Assembly (NCBI GenBank): GCA_017986065.1
Contig: JAGNWJ010000008.1
Location: 1-51,541 of the forward strand
Reading direction: 5' to 3'
DNA from: Rhizobacter sp.
GTDB taxonomy: Bacteria; Pseudomonadota; Gammaproteobacteria; Burkholderiales; Burkholderiaceae_C
DNA length: 51,541 bases
The notes under the pieces were generated by a model, which was not told the origin of the DNA, made no database searches, and was given only the letters and a program-made list of their open reading frames with translations. Positions within the stretch are counted from its first letter, which is position 1, and each line of letters opens with the position of its first letter. A program made the position numbers and the translations under genes. This document shows positions 21,079 through 31,955 of the stretch, in pieces.

Positions 21079-21140
21079 TGGAAACGCCCATCCATGACAG
21101 CACCACAGTTCGTTGAAAACATCGTTATCGGAGTTAACAC

Positions 21141-21413
21141 ATGGCACGCATCGTCACCTGCATTCACTTGAAGAAGGAAGGGGAAGGACTTGACTACGCG
21201 CCGTATCCGGGAGACCTCGGCAAGCGCATATACAACGAGGTGAGCAAGGAAGCCTGGCAGCTGTGGTTGAAACACCAGACCATGCTCGTGAACGAAAACC
21301 GACTGAATCTGGCTGACCTCCGGGCGCGGCAATATTTGGCACGTCAAATGGAGAATTTCTTTTTCGGCACCGGTGCCGAGCAACCGGCCGGTTACGTACC
21401 GCCCTCTGCATAA
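21141..21413 (+). CDS. yggX: Probable Fe(2+)-trafficking protein YggX
   Basis: This is a 90-residue cytoplasmic protein that helps protect Fe-S clusters and handle labile iron under oxidative stress. It matches the family from the first residue ([27 protein letters not shown]) and keeps the conserved Cys7, the [18 protein letters not shown] helix and MENFFFG. ATG 21141 has GGAG eight bases upstream. It follows argA after 62 bases on the same strand, a common betaproteobacterial arrangement; no terminator is seen between them, so cotranscription is possible. Confidence 0.96.
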   Translation: MARIVTCIHLKKEGEGLDYAPYPGDLGKRIYNEVSKEAWQLWLKHQTMLVNENRLNLADLRARQYLARQMENFFFGTGAEQPAGYVPPSA

Positions 21414-21583
21414 CCCGATTCAAGATTTGCATTGCGGACGATGGGAATTTGTCACCGCATGTCGTTTTATGGATTAATTAACAGGTGTTCCGGGGTGAGG
21501 GTTTAACCTCCAAGTCGATTTTTGTATACTGCAACCGCTTGTCGTTATTCGACGGTTCATTAATTGACCCAAGAGGAATCCCC
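21414..21583 (+). promoter_or_regulatory. AT-rich upstream region of the H-NS-type gene
   Basis: This 170-base gap is clearly richer in A+T than its surroundings. It contains the palindrome TTAATTAA (21474-21481), a second TTAATT near 21560, and TGTCGTT repeated exactly 80 bases apart (21460 and 21540). Such sequence is the preferred target of H-NS-type proteins, so autoregulation is plausible; that is inference. Confidence 0.5.
21503..21530 (+). promoter_or_regulatory. Sigma-70-type promoter of the H-NS-type gene
   Basis: A -10 element TATACT (21525-21530) lies 16 bases after a -35-like TTAACC (21503-21508). The predicted transcript would have a leader of about 45 bases before ATG 21584. 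Confidence 0.6.
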
Positions 21584-21892
21584 ATGTCGACATTGAAAGA
21601 ATTGCTGGACCGCAAGGCAGCGTTGGACAAAGAAATCGAGTCGACCCGCAAGCAAGAGCATGCGAACGCCATCGAAAAGGTTCGTGCCTTGATGCAGGAA
21701 TACGGTCTGACCATCTCGGATATCTCCAACAAGGCGCCGGTCCGTGCCGCGAGTTCAACCAAGGGCGGCAAGGTCGCTGCCAAGTACAGGAACAAGGCGA
21801 CCGGCGAAACCTGGAGTGGCCGTGGCCTGCAACCCAAGTGGCTGAAGGCTGCCTTGTCGGCAGGTCACCAGTTGAGCGAGTTCACTGTCTGA
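21584..21892 (+). CDS. H-NS histone-family nucleoid protein
   Basis: This is a 102-residue nucleoid-structuring and gene-silencing protein. The N-terminal half (about residues 1-45, LKELLDRKAALDKEIESTRK) is a predicted coiled coil for oligomerisation. The C-terminal part (about 68-102, KYRNKATGETWSGRGLQPKW) holds the H-NS minor-groove core TWSGRGxxPxW. ATG 21584 has AGAGGA upstream at good spacing; the open frame extends further but has no homology. It has its own promoter in an AT-rich gap and its own terminator, so it is monocistronic. The short size is typical of betaproteobacterial H-NS-family proteins. Confidence 0.93.
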   Translation: MSTLKELLDRKAALDKEIESTRKQEHANAIEKVRALMQEYGLTISDISNKAPVRAASSTKGGKVAAKYRNKATGETWSGRGLQPKWLKAALSAGHQLSEFTV

Positions 21893-21915
21893 GTCTCGGC
21901 CGAGCGTCGCCGCCG

Positions 21916-21954
21916 AATGCCGCGAAGGCCTGAAAGGTCTGCGCGGCATTTTTC
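21916..21954 (+). terminator. Terminator of the H-NS-type gene
   Basis: A nine-bp stem AATGCCGCG / CGCGGCATT with a 17-base loop is followed by TTTC, 24 bases after the stop codon. Confidence 0.8.
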
Positions 21955-22014
21955 TTGGACGCATTGCAGATCTGCGGGCTCATTGACCTGGTGCCGGACC
22001 GCTAAACTGAAGGC

Positions 22015-23856
22015 GTGATATCGCCTTCGTTCATTCAGGATCTTCTCGGCCGAGTCGACATCGCGGACGTCGTCGGCCGCTACGTGAAGCTGAAGAAGTC
22101 CGGGGCGAACCACATGGGCTTGTGCCCATTCCACGGCGAAAAATCGCCCAGCTTCTCCGTCAGCCCCAGCCGCCAGACTTACCACTGCTTCGGTTGCGGT
22201 GTCCACGGTAACGCGATCGGCTTCCTGATGGAGCACTCCGGCATGGGCTTCGTCGACGCGGTGCAAGACCTCGCACAGCAGGTAGGCCTCGCCGTCCCGC
22301 AGGACGACCGCTCCCCCGAGGAGCGGGAGCGCGCGCAGAAGACCAAGGAGCGGCAAGGCACGCTGAACGATGTGCTGGCCAAGGCCGCGGACCACTACCG
22401 CAAGCAGTTGAAGAGCAGCCCGCGGGCCATCGACTATCTCAAGCAGCGCGGATTGAGCGGCGAGGTGGCGGCCCGATTCGCCATGGGCTACGCGCCCGAA
22501 GGCTGGCGCACACTGGCTGGCGCATTTCCGCGGTACGACGACCCGCTGCTCGAGGAAAGCGGTCTGGTCATCGCGCAGGACGCAGAGGCGACTCCCGGGG
22601 CCGACTCGAAGCGCTACGACCGGTTTCGTGACCGGATCATGTTTCCGATCCGATCGGTACAGGGCGAGGTGATCGGTTTCGGCGGGCGTGTGCTCGACCG
22701 CGGCGAGCCCAAGTACCTCAACTCGCCGGAAACACCCGTATTCAGCAAGGGCCGCGAGTTGTACGGCCTGTACGAAGCTCGCACCGCCATCCGGCAGCAC
22801 GGCTTCGTCCTTGTCGTCGAAGGCTACATGGACGTCGTGGCGCTCGCCCAGCTGGGTTTTCCGAACGCCGTGGCCACGCTGGGCACCGCGTGCACTGCCG
22901 AACACGTGCAGAAGCTGTTCCGCTTCACGGATTCGGTCGTCTTCAGCTTCGACGGCGATGCTGCAGGAAGGCGCGCTGCCGGCCGCGCCCTCGAGGCTGC
23001 GCTGCCTCATGCCACCGACCTGCGCAGCGTGCGATTCCTGTTTCTGCCGGCCGAGCACGATCCGGATTCGTATGTTCGCGAGCACGGCACCGAGGCTTTC
23101 GCTGCCTGCATAGGACAGGCTGTCCCCTTGTCGCGCCAGGTCGTCGCGATGGCCCAGGAAGGATGCGATCTGGCGACAGCCGAAGGCCGAGCCCGATTCC
23201 TGGCCATGGCGCGTCCCTTGTGGACGGCACTGCCGGATGGCGCTTTGAAGCGACAGCTCCTCGGAGATCTGGCCGTTGTGGCCAAGCTCGACCCGGCAGA
23301 ACTGTCCGGGATGTGGCAGGCCTCACCTCCCACACCCAGACAGCCGGCGCGCAACGAGACGCCGCCCAGGCCGCGTCTCGTTCGCGCGGCTCGCCAGGGT
23401 GCGGCCAATCAGCTCGATCGGGCGCTGTGGTTGCTGCTGCATCGCGCAGAAATGTGGTGGGATCTGGACGGCCATTGCCACGACTTGCTGGCCGACCGCG
23501 TGGCGCCCTACGCTGCGCTTTTCGGCGGTTTCGAGCGCTGCCTCCACGACCATGGGCCGCTGGCCCCGGCCCCGCTGCTGGCCGAACTGACGCAATCGGT
23601 GCACGAAGACGAGCATGCCCGAGCGGCACTGGAGCGGATCGCGCTGTTCCACGAGCCCGAGCCTCACACCGACCTGCGCCAGCAGCTCGACCTGATCCTC
23701 GATCACCTTCGGCTGCGAGACGTGGATGCCGAACTCGAGCAACTCTTCGAATCCGGTCTCATGTCACCGGACATCCAGGCTCGAAGCGCAGAACTGATGC
23801 AGAGCCGAGCCCGGTTGAAGGCGACGTTGAGCGGCCTCGCATCGTCGCCGGCTTGA
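22015..23856 (+). CDS. dnaG: DNA primase DnaG
   Basis: DnaG makes RNA primers at the replication fork, acting with the DnaB helicase (also in this window). It has 613 residues from GTG 22015; the start MISPSFIQDLLGRVDI matches the usual betaproteobacterial primase start, and GAAGG sits just before it, rather close. The zinc-binding domain has ligands at C37, H40, C58 and C61 (LCPFHGEKSPSFSVS, HCFGCGVHG). The TOPRIM core has VVEGYMDVVALAQLG and VVFSFDGDAAGRRAA. The C-terminal DnaB-interacting helical domain (about residues 460-613) is present. rpoD follows after a 346-base leader region. Confidence 0.96.
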   Translation: MISPSFIQDLLGRVDIADVVGRYVKLKKSGANHMGLCPFHGEKSPSFSVSPSRQTYHCFGCGVHGNAIGFLMEHSGMGFVDAVQDLAQQVGLAVPQDDRSPEERERAQKTKERQGTLNDVLAKAADHYRKQLKSSPRAIDYLKQRGLSGEVAARFAMGYAPEGWRTLAGAFPRYDDPLLEESGLVIAQDAEATPGADSKRYDRFRDRIMFPIRSVQGEVIGFGGRVLDRGEPKYLNSPETPVFSKGRELYGLYEARTAIRQHGFVLVVEGYMDVVALAQLGFPNAVATLGTACTAEHVQKLFRFTDSVVFSFDGDAAGRRAAGRALEAALPHATDLRSVRFLFLPAEHDPDSYVREHGTEAFAACIGQAVPLSRQVVAMAQEGCDLATAEGRARFLAMARPLWTALPDGALKRQLLGDLAVVAKLDPAELSGMWQASPPTPRQPARNETPPRPRLVRAARQGAANQLDRALWLLLHRAEMWWDLDGHCHDLLADRVAPYAALFGGFERCLHDHGPLAPAPLLAELTQSVHEDEHARAALERIALFHEPEPHTDLRQQLDLILDHLRLRDVDAELEQLFESGLMSPDIQARSAELMQSRARLKATLSGLASSPA

Positions 23857-24202
23857 CGATTGCATGCGGCCTCGCAAGCGGCTCAAAGCCTCGGTTCGCG
23901 ATGACCGGGCGGTATAATCCTCGGCTGCGCCGACTGGGTCGGCAGTGACTGCGGAGCCTTCGGTCCCCGTCTGATCCCTGATCTCGGTTGTGGCGACAGG
24001 GACATTCGAACACCGCAAGGATCACCTTTCAAACCGTCTGAGGGCCTCCGCGCCCCCTTGGCAAGCTGACTCACATGTTGAAACAGCGCTCCATCAGGAG
24101 TTGCGAACTCAACCGCCGATCCGCAACGATCTTGTGAGTCGACACCTGCGGGACCACTTGTTGAAGTACCGGCGTTGAACCGCCGACCTATTGAGGAATT
24201 GC
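23857..24202 (+). promoter_or_regulatory. rpoD: dnaG-rpoD intergenic region: rpoD promoter and long 5' leader
   Basis: This gap holds no convincing gene. It contains a perfect TATAAT (23913-23918) with no good -35, giving a predicted leader of roughly 280 bases. Stems include GCCGAC/GTCGGC (23929-23943) and, near the gene, an 8-bp pairing GACTCACA/TGTGAGTC (24068-24075 with 24133-24140). The latter encloses GTTGA/TCAAC (24077-24081 with 24109-24113) and a GCGCTCC-atca-GGAGTtGC hairpin (24086-24104). GAGGA precedes ATG 24203. The pairings are seen in the sequence; any regulatory role is inference. Confidence 0.5.
23913..23918 (+). promoter_or_regulatory. Perfect -10 element, likely rpoD promoter
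   Basis: TATAAT matches consensus exactly and lies in the gap after dnaG. The sequence 16-18 bases upstream does not resemble TTGACA, so strength may rely on other contacts or an activator. Confidence 0.65.
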
Positions 24203-26473
<2,271 letters not shown>

Positions 26474-26527
26474 CCGCGCAGGTGACAGACAGTCCGGCGC
26501 ACCCTGAGCCTTCTCGCAGTTCAATCG

Positions 26528-26554
26528 GGCCCCACCCTTGTGTGGGGCCTTTTT
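26528..26554 (+). terminator. Terminator of rpoD
   Basis: An 8-bp stem GGCCCCAC / GTGGGGCC with a six-base loop is followed by TTTTT. It ends only 19 bases before the palindrome that precedes the cyclase gene. Confidence 0.92.
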
Positions 26555-26572
26555 CATGGCTGGTTGGCGATA

Positions 26573-26594
26573 GACTGTGACGCAATTCACAGTC
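26573..26594. promoter_or_regulatory. Consensus CRP-type operator upstream of the adenylate cyclase gene
   Basis: There is a perfect inverted repeat of eight-base arms GACTGTGA and TCACAGTC separated by six bases (cgcaat). The core TGTGA-N6-TCACA is exactly the cAMP receptor protein consensus. It ends eight bases before ATG 26603 and overlaps a -10-like TAGACT (26571-26576), a position that would suit repression. As RNA the same arms could also fold into a hairpin next to the ribosome-binding region. Confidence 0.7.
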
Positions 26595-26602
26595 ACCAAG
26601 GC

Positions 26603-27547
26603 ATGACTCGAAACCTCGAACGTTGCGTGCTGTTCGCCGATCTGCGCGGAAGTACCGGGCTCTACGAAACGCTCGGCAACGCTGTCGCCACGCAGTTGGT
26701 GACCCAAAGCATCGCGATGCTCGGGCGCGTGGTAGGAGCCTGCGGCGGTACGCTGGTCAAGACACTGGGCGACGGGCTGATGGCGACCTTCATCGACGCC
26801 ACTTCGGCCGTCAAGGCCTCGATCGACATGCACGAGGCGTTGTCGCGCGGCGGGCTGGACGAGGCGGTCGGGGCAGCCGGCCGGGCCCTGCGGCTGCAGG
26901 TTGGTCTGGCTTATGGTGAAGTCGTCGAGATGGCCGGCGACTACTTCGGCGATGCGGTCAACGTCGCGGCGCGACTGCTCGAGCACTCCGGAGACAACGA
27001 GACGCTGGCCACCTCGACGGTACTGGACGAATTGGCAGCGTTCGACCGGGTCCAGTTTCGCCGCCTCGATCACCTTCAATTGCGGGGCCGCGTCGAGCCG
27101 GTCGAAGTGCATGTGCTCGAGACGCACCACTTCACGGACATGGCGGCTACCGCGTTCGGCGACATCATCATGGCGCCAGAGCCCGAAGGCGTGCGGCTCA
27201 CCTGGCTCGACGTGAACCAGGTCTTCGCCACCGATAGCATGCCTGTCGTGCTGGGACGCAGCACGCAGGCGACGTACTGCATCGACGACAACCGCGTCTC
27301 CCGCTCCCACGCGCGCATCGATTGGCACGGTGGCGCGTTCCAGCTATCAGACCTCAGCTACAACGGCACCTACGTGCGATTCACCGGCGACACCGAGGTC
27401 GTCGCCCTGCGGCGCGGCACGTGCACCTTGCACGGCAGCGGTGTGATCGGTCTCGGCACGGCGCCCTCGGACCCAACGGCGCCCTGCGTTCGCTTCGAAG
27501 TGCTGCGTTTTTCCGACACCTTGCGGCAACCGCCAGCCGAAATCTGA
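26603..27547 (+). CDS. Class III adenylate cyclase fused to an FHA domain
   Basis: This is a 314-residue cytoplasmic protein predicted to make cAMP from ATP. The cyclase domain (about residues 5-165) shows the full expected set: metal-binding Asp13 (LFADLRGSTGLY) and Asp57 (LGDGLMATF), adenine-selecting Lys53 and Asp113, and transition-state Asn120 and Arg124 (GDYFGDAVNVAARLLE). The C-terminal FHA domain (about 215-305, VLGRSTQATYCIDDNRVSRS, then LSDLSYNGTYVRF) would bind a phosphothreonine peptide and could tie activity to a Ser/Thr kinase. ATG 26603 has only AAGG immediately upstream. A perfect CRP-type site lies directly before it, after the rpoD terminator. Guanylate cyclase activity is less likely given Lys/Asp at the base-selecting positions. 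Confidence 0.88.
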   Translation: MTRNLERCVLFADLRGSTGLYETLGNAVATQLVTQSIAMLGRVVGACGGTLVKTLGDGLMATFIDATSAVKASIDMHEALSRGGLDEAVGAAGRALRLQVGLAYGEVVEMAGDYFGDAVNVAARLLEHSGDNETLATSTVLDELAAFDRVQFRRLDHLQLRGRVEPVEVHVLETHHFTDMAATAFGDIIMAPEPEGVRLTWLDVNQVFATDSMPVVLGRSTQATYCIDDNRVSRSHARIDWHGGAFQLSDLSYNGTYVRFTGDTEVVALRRGTCTLHGSGVIGLGTAPSDPTAPCVRFEVLRFSDTLRQPPAEI

Positions 27548-27596
27548 AGCGAGGCGGCACTCACCGATAATCACGGGTTAGCCCACCGGACGCCGC

Positions 27597-28694
27597 ATGC
27601 CATTCGCTCCCGAGCCTGATCACGAACATGGCAAGCCCCCTTCGCCCGACACGGCAGTTCTCCTGTGCAACCTGGGCACTCCAGACGCACCCACTGCGCA
27701 GGCGCTGCGGCGCTACCTGAAGGAGTTCCTCAGCGACCCCCGAGTCGTCGAAATTCCAAGGTTGCTGTGGTGGTTCATCCTGAATGTCGTGATCCTGCGT
27801 GTGAGGCCCAAGCAGTCTGCTGCCAAATACGCGACCGTCTGGACCGATCAGGGCTCGCCCCTCAAAGTCTGGACCGAGAAGCAGGCCGCCATGTTGCAGG
27901 GCTACCTCGGCGAGCGAGGCCATCGCGTGCTGGTGCGCCCCGCCATGCGATACGGATCCCCGGCCATCGCCAGCGTGCTCGACGAACTTCGTTCAGCAGG
28001 GGCCACACGCGTGCTTGTGCTGCCGCTTTATCCACAGTATTCGGGGCCCACCACGGCAAGCGTATGCGACGCCGTCTTCGAGTGGGGCAAGCGGGCGCGC
28101 CGACTGCCCGAGTTCCGATTCGTCAACCAGTACCACGACGACCCGGCCTACATCGGGGCACTGGCCAAGCGCGTCTCCGATCACTGGAAGCATTCCGGCC
28201 GGGCGGAGAGGCTGGTGCTGAGCTTCCACGGTGTGCCGCGCCGCACGCTGATGCTGGGCGACCCCTACCACTGCCAGTGCCTGAAGACCGCCCGCCTGCT
28301 CGGCGAGCGGCTCGGCCTCGGCAAGGACGAGTTGGTGGTGACATTCCAGAGCCGCTTTGGCAAGGCCGAATGGCTGCAGCCCTATACCGAACCCACTTTG
28401 GTCGCGCTCGCTGGTCAAGGTATCAAGCGTGTCGACATCATGTGCCCGGGATTCACCGCCGACTGCCTCGAAACCCTGGAAGAAATCGCACAGGAAGCAC
28501 GCACCGCCTTCCTCAACGCCGGGGGCACCGAGTTCCACTACCTGCCCTGCCTGAACGACCAGCACGAATGGCTGGTCGCGCTCACGGGCATCGCGATCAA
28601 CCACCTGCAGGGCTGGAACTGCACCGTCGTCGCGGATGCGACCGCGCAAGAGATGCAACGCGAACGCGCCTTGGCGCTGGGCGCGGATCGCTGA
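27597..28694 (+). CDS. hemH: Ferrochelatase HemH
   Basis: HemH inserts Fe(2+) into protoporphyrin IX, the last step of haem synthesis, at the inner face of the membrane. The 365-residue length is typical. Visible signatures are VLLCNLGTPDAPTAQALRRY, LVLPLYPQYSGPTTASV, the metal-binding His in VLSFHGVPRRTLMLGDPY, SRFGKAEWLQPYT, and the Glu-containing CPGFTADCLETLEEI. ATG 27597 lacks a strong ribosome-binding site. GATAAT (27566-27571), with no clear -35, is a possible -10 element in the 49-base gap after the cyclase gene. Hsp15 follows after 52 bases. Confidence 0.96.
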   Translation: MPFAPEPDHEHGKPPSPDTAVLLCNLGTPDAPTAQALRRYLKEFLSDPRVVEIPRLLWWFILNVVILRVRPKQSAAKYATVWTDQGSPLKVWTEKQAAMLQGYLGERGHRVLVRPAMRYGSPAIASVLDELRSAGATRVLVLPLYPQYSGPTTASVCDAVFEWGKRARRLPEFRFVNQYHDDPAYIGALAKRVSDHWKHSGRAERLVLSFHGVPRRTLMLGDPYHCQCLKTARLLGERLGLGKDELVVTFQSRFGKAEWLQPYTEPTLVALAGQGIKRVDIMCPGFTADCLETLEEIAQEARTAFLNAGGTEFHYLPCLNDQHEWLVALTGIAINHLQGWNCTVVADATAQEMQRERALALGADR

Positions 28695-28746
28695 CGAATC
28701 AGGCGTGTCGCCGCGCACCTGACCACCCGACACGCAGGGCAAGCCT

Positions 28747-29139
28747 TTGAGACTGGACAAGTGGCTCTGGGCCGCCCGCTTCTACAAGACACGAAGCCTG
28801 GCGACCGATGAAATCGGCAAGGGGCGCATCAGCGTGAATGCGCAGGCTGCCAAGCCATCGCGAGAGCTGCGCCCGGGCGACCGAATCGAGTTGCGTCAAG
28901 GAGCGGTGCTGCGCACGGTCGTCGTGGTTGCCCTGAGCGACAGCCGCGGACCGGCTCCGGCCGCCCAGGCGCTCTATGCCGAAACAGAGGAAAGCATCGC
29001 GGCGCGAGAGAAGGCAGCGCGCGAACGCCGCGAAGCCGCGGAACCGTCGCTGTCGATCGAGCAAGGTCGACCCACCAAGCGCGACCGCCGCAAGCTGGCT
29101 GACTGGAATCGCTGGAGCGCCTCTGTCGACAGCGAATGA
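28747..29139 (+). CDS. hslR: Ribosome-associated heat-shock protein Hsp15 (S4 RNA-binding)
   Basis: This is a 130-residue protein of the Hsp15 family, which in E. coli binds free 50S subunits carrying a nascent chain and recycles them. The N-terminal S4 domain (about residues 1-60) is clear: [45 protein letters not shown] basic C-terminal tail follows ([23 protein letters not shown]). The only possible start near the family start is TTG 28747, because an in-frame stop lies nine codons upstream; AGGG precedes it. It sits directly before the grpE-dnaK-dnaJ heat-shock genes. I see no sigma-32 promoter before it. Confidence 0.9.
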   Translation: MRLDKWLWAARFYKTRSLATDEIGKGRISVNAQAAKPSRELRPGDRIELRQGAVLRTVVVVALSDSRGPAPAAQALYAETEESIAAREKAARERREAAEPSLSIEQGRPTKRDRRKLADWNRWSASVDSE

Positions 29140-29179
29140 GGCTGCCGTTCGGTCACTGCCAAGGCCCTGCAAAGTCCCT

Positions 29180-29207
29180 CTTGAAAGCTGGGGGATCAGC
29201 CCCATTT
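29180..29207 (+). promoter_or_regulatory. Sigma-32 heat-shock promoter of grpE
   Basis: CTTGAAA (29180-29186), a 13-base spacer, then CCCCATTT (29200-29207) match the RpoH consensus (CTTGAAA ... CCCCATNT) completely. The start codon of grpE is 27 bases downstream. Confidence 0.88.
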
Positions 29208-29233
29208 GGGGGCTTGAAGGGAATTCAGCCGAC

Positions 29234-29764
29234 ATGAGCCAAACAGAATCTCAGACACCATCCCCCAGCGACGCCGCCGGCACGGCGGCCCCGGGCAGCG
29301 CAGCCAGCGACCCGTTATCGAAGCTCGCCGAGCTGGAAGCCAAGCACGCCGAGGTATCCGACGCCTACCTGCGAGCCAAGGCCGAAGCCGAGAACATCCG
29401 CCGACGCGCCGAGGAAGAAATCTCGAAGGCCCGCAAGTTCGCCGTAGAAGGCTTTGCGGAGAGCCTGCTCCCGGTCAAGGACAGCCTCGAGGCCGCCATC
29501 GCCATCCCGGCCGCGACTCCCGAGCAATTGCTTGAAGGCGTGCACGCCACCCTGCGCCAGTTGTCGACTGCGCTCGAACGCAATCGCGTCGTCGAGATCA
29601 GTCCCGCGGCTGGCGCCAAGTTCGACCCCCATCAGCACCAGGCCATCAGCGTCGTGCCGGCAGATCAGGAGGCCAACACCGTGGTCGCCGTGCTGCAGAA
29701 GGGCTACCTCATTTCCGACCGCGTGCTTCGCCCTGCACTGGTCACCGTCACCGCACCAAAGTAG
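29234..29764 (+). CDS. grpE: Nucleotide exchange factor GrpE
   Basis: GrpE is the ADP-release factor for DnaK. It has 176 residues from ATG 29234, with AAGGGA upstream; the longer open frame starting inside Hsp15 is a shadow. A disordered Ser/Ala/Pro-rich N-terminus (about 1-35) leads into the long dimer coiled coil ([20 protein letters not shown], then [18 protein letters not shown]) and the C-terminal beta-wing that contacts DnaK ([39 protein letters not shown]). It is driven by a consensus heat-shock promoter and followed by dnaK after 111 bases that contain a second heat-shock-like promoter. Confidence 0.96.
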   Translation: MSQTESQTPSPSDAAGTAAPGSAASDPLSKLAELEAKHAEVSDAYLRAKAEAENIRRRAEEEISKARKFAVEGFAESLLPVKDSLEAAIAIPAATPEQLLEGVHATLRQLSTALERNRVVEISPAAGAKFDPHQHQAISVVPADQEANTVVAVLQKGYLISDRVLRPALVTVTAPK

Positions 29765-29809
29765 CGGTTGCGCACAGAGGCTCCGTGCCGATTCCGGCCG
29801 GCAGCCACC

Positions 29810-29837
29810 CTTGAAAAGACGAAAGTTATCCACAACT
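29810..29837 (+). promoter_or_regulatory. Second sigma-32-like promoter, upstream of dnaK
   Basis: CTTGAAA (29810-29816), a 13-base spacer and CCACAACT (29830-29837) match the RpoH pattern with two changes in the -10 element. Spacer length is identical to the grpE promoter. It would allow dnaK to be transcribed apart from grpE. Confidence 0.6.
29826..29834 (+). promoter_or_regulatory. Perfect DnaA box (TTATCCACA)
   Basis: An exact nine-base match to the DnaA-binding consensus lies in the grpE-dnaK gap, overlapping the -10 element of the heat-shock-like promoter. It is a single box, so an origin is not implied. Confidence 0.55.
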
Positions 29838-29875
29838 CGTCATCAGGACAGTTTCAGCTCTCAGGAGAATTCGAC

Positions 29876-31825
<1,950 letters not shown>

Positions 31826-31845
31826 CACGACTTCGATAGGCCAAA

Positions 31846-31867
31846 GACGCCGGGTTCGCCCGGCGTC
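31846..31867 (+). other. Intergenic hairpin between dnaK and dnaJ
   Basis: A perfect nine-bp stem GACGCCGGG / CCCGGCGTC capped by a TTCG tetraloop starts 21 bases after dnaK. No T-run follows, so it is more likely an attenuator or message-end stabiliser than a full terminator. Confidence 0.7.
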
Positions 31868-31955
31868 CTCGCCGCGTCAGGGTGCTCGAGCGCAGGCCGA
31901 GGCCCGACGCGGCGTTCTCATTTGAACCAGACGCTGCGGCGTGACGGATGAACCG

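Noticed and set aside
23990-24178. 62-codon frame in the rpoD leader starting at a GTG
   Set aside because: There is no ribosome-binding site, the composition resembles untranslated sequence, and no family is recognised; it is kept only as part of the leader region.
29826-29834. Replication origin suggested by the DnaA box and nearby replication genes
   Set aside because: Only one perfect box is present, with no AT-rich unwinding region, no box cluster and no dnaA-dnaN genes.
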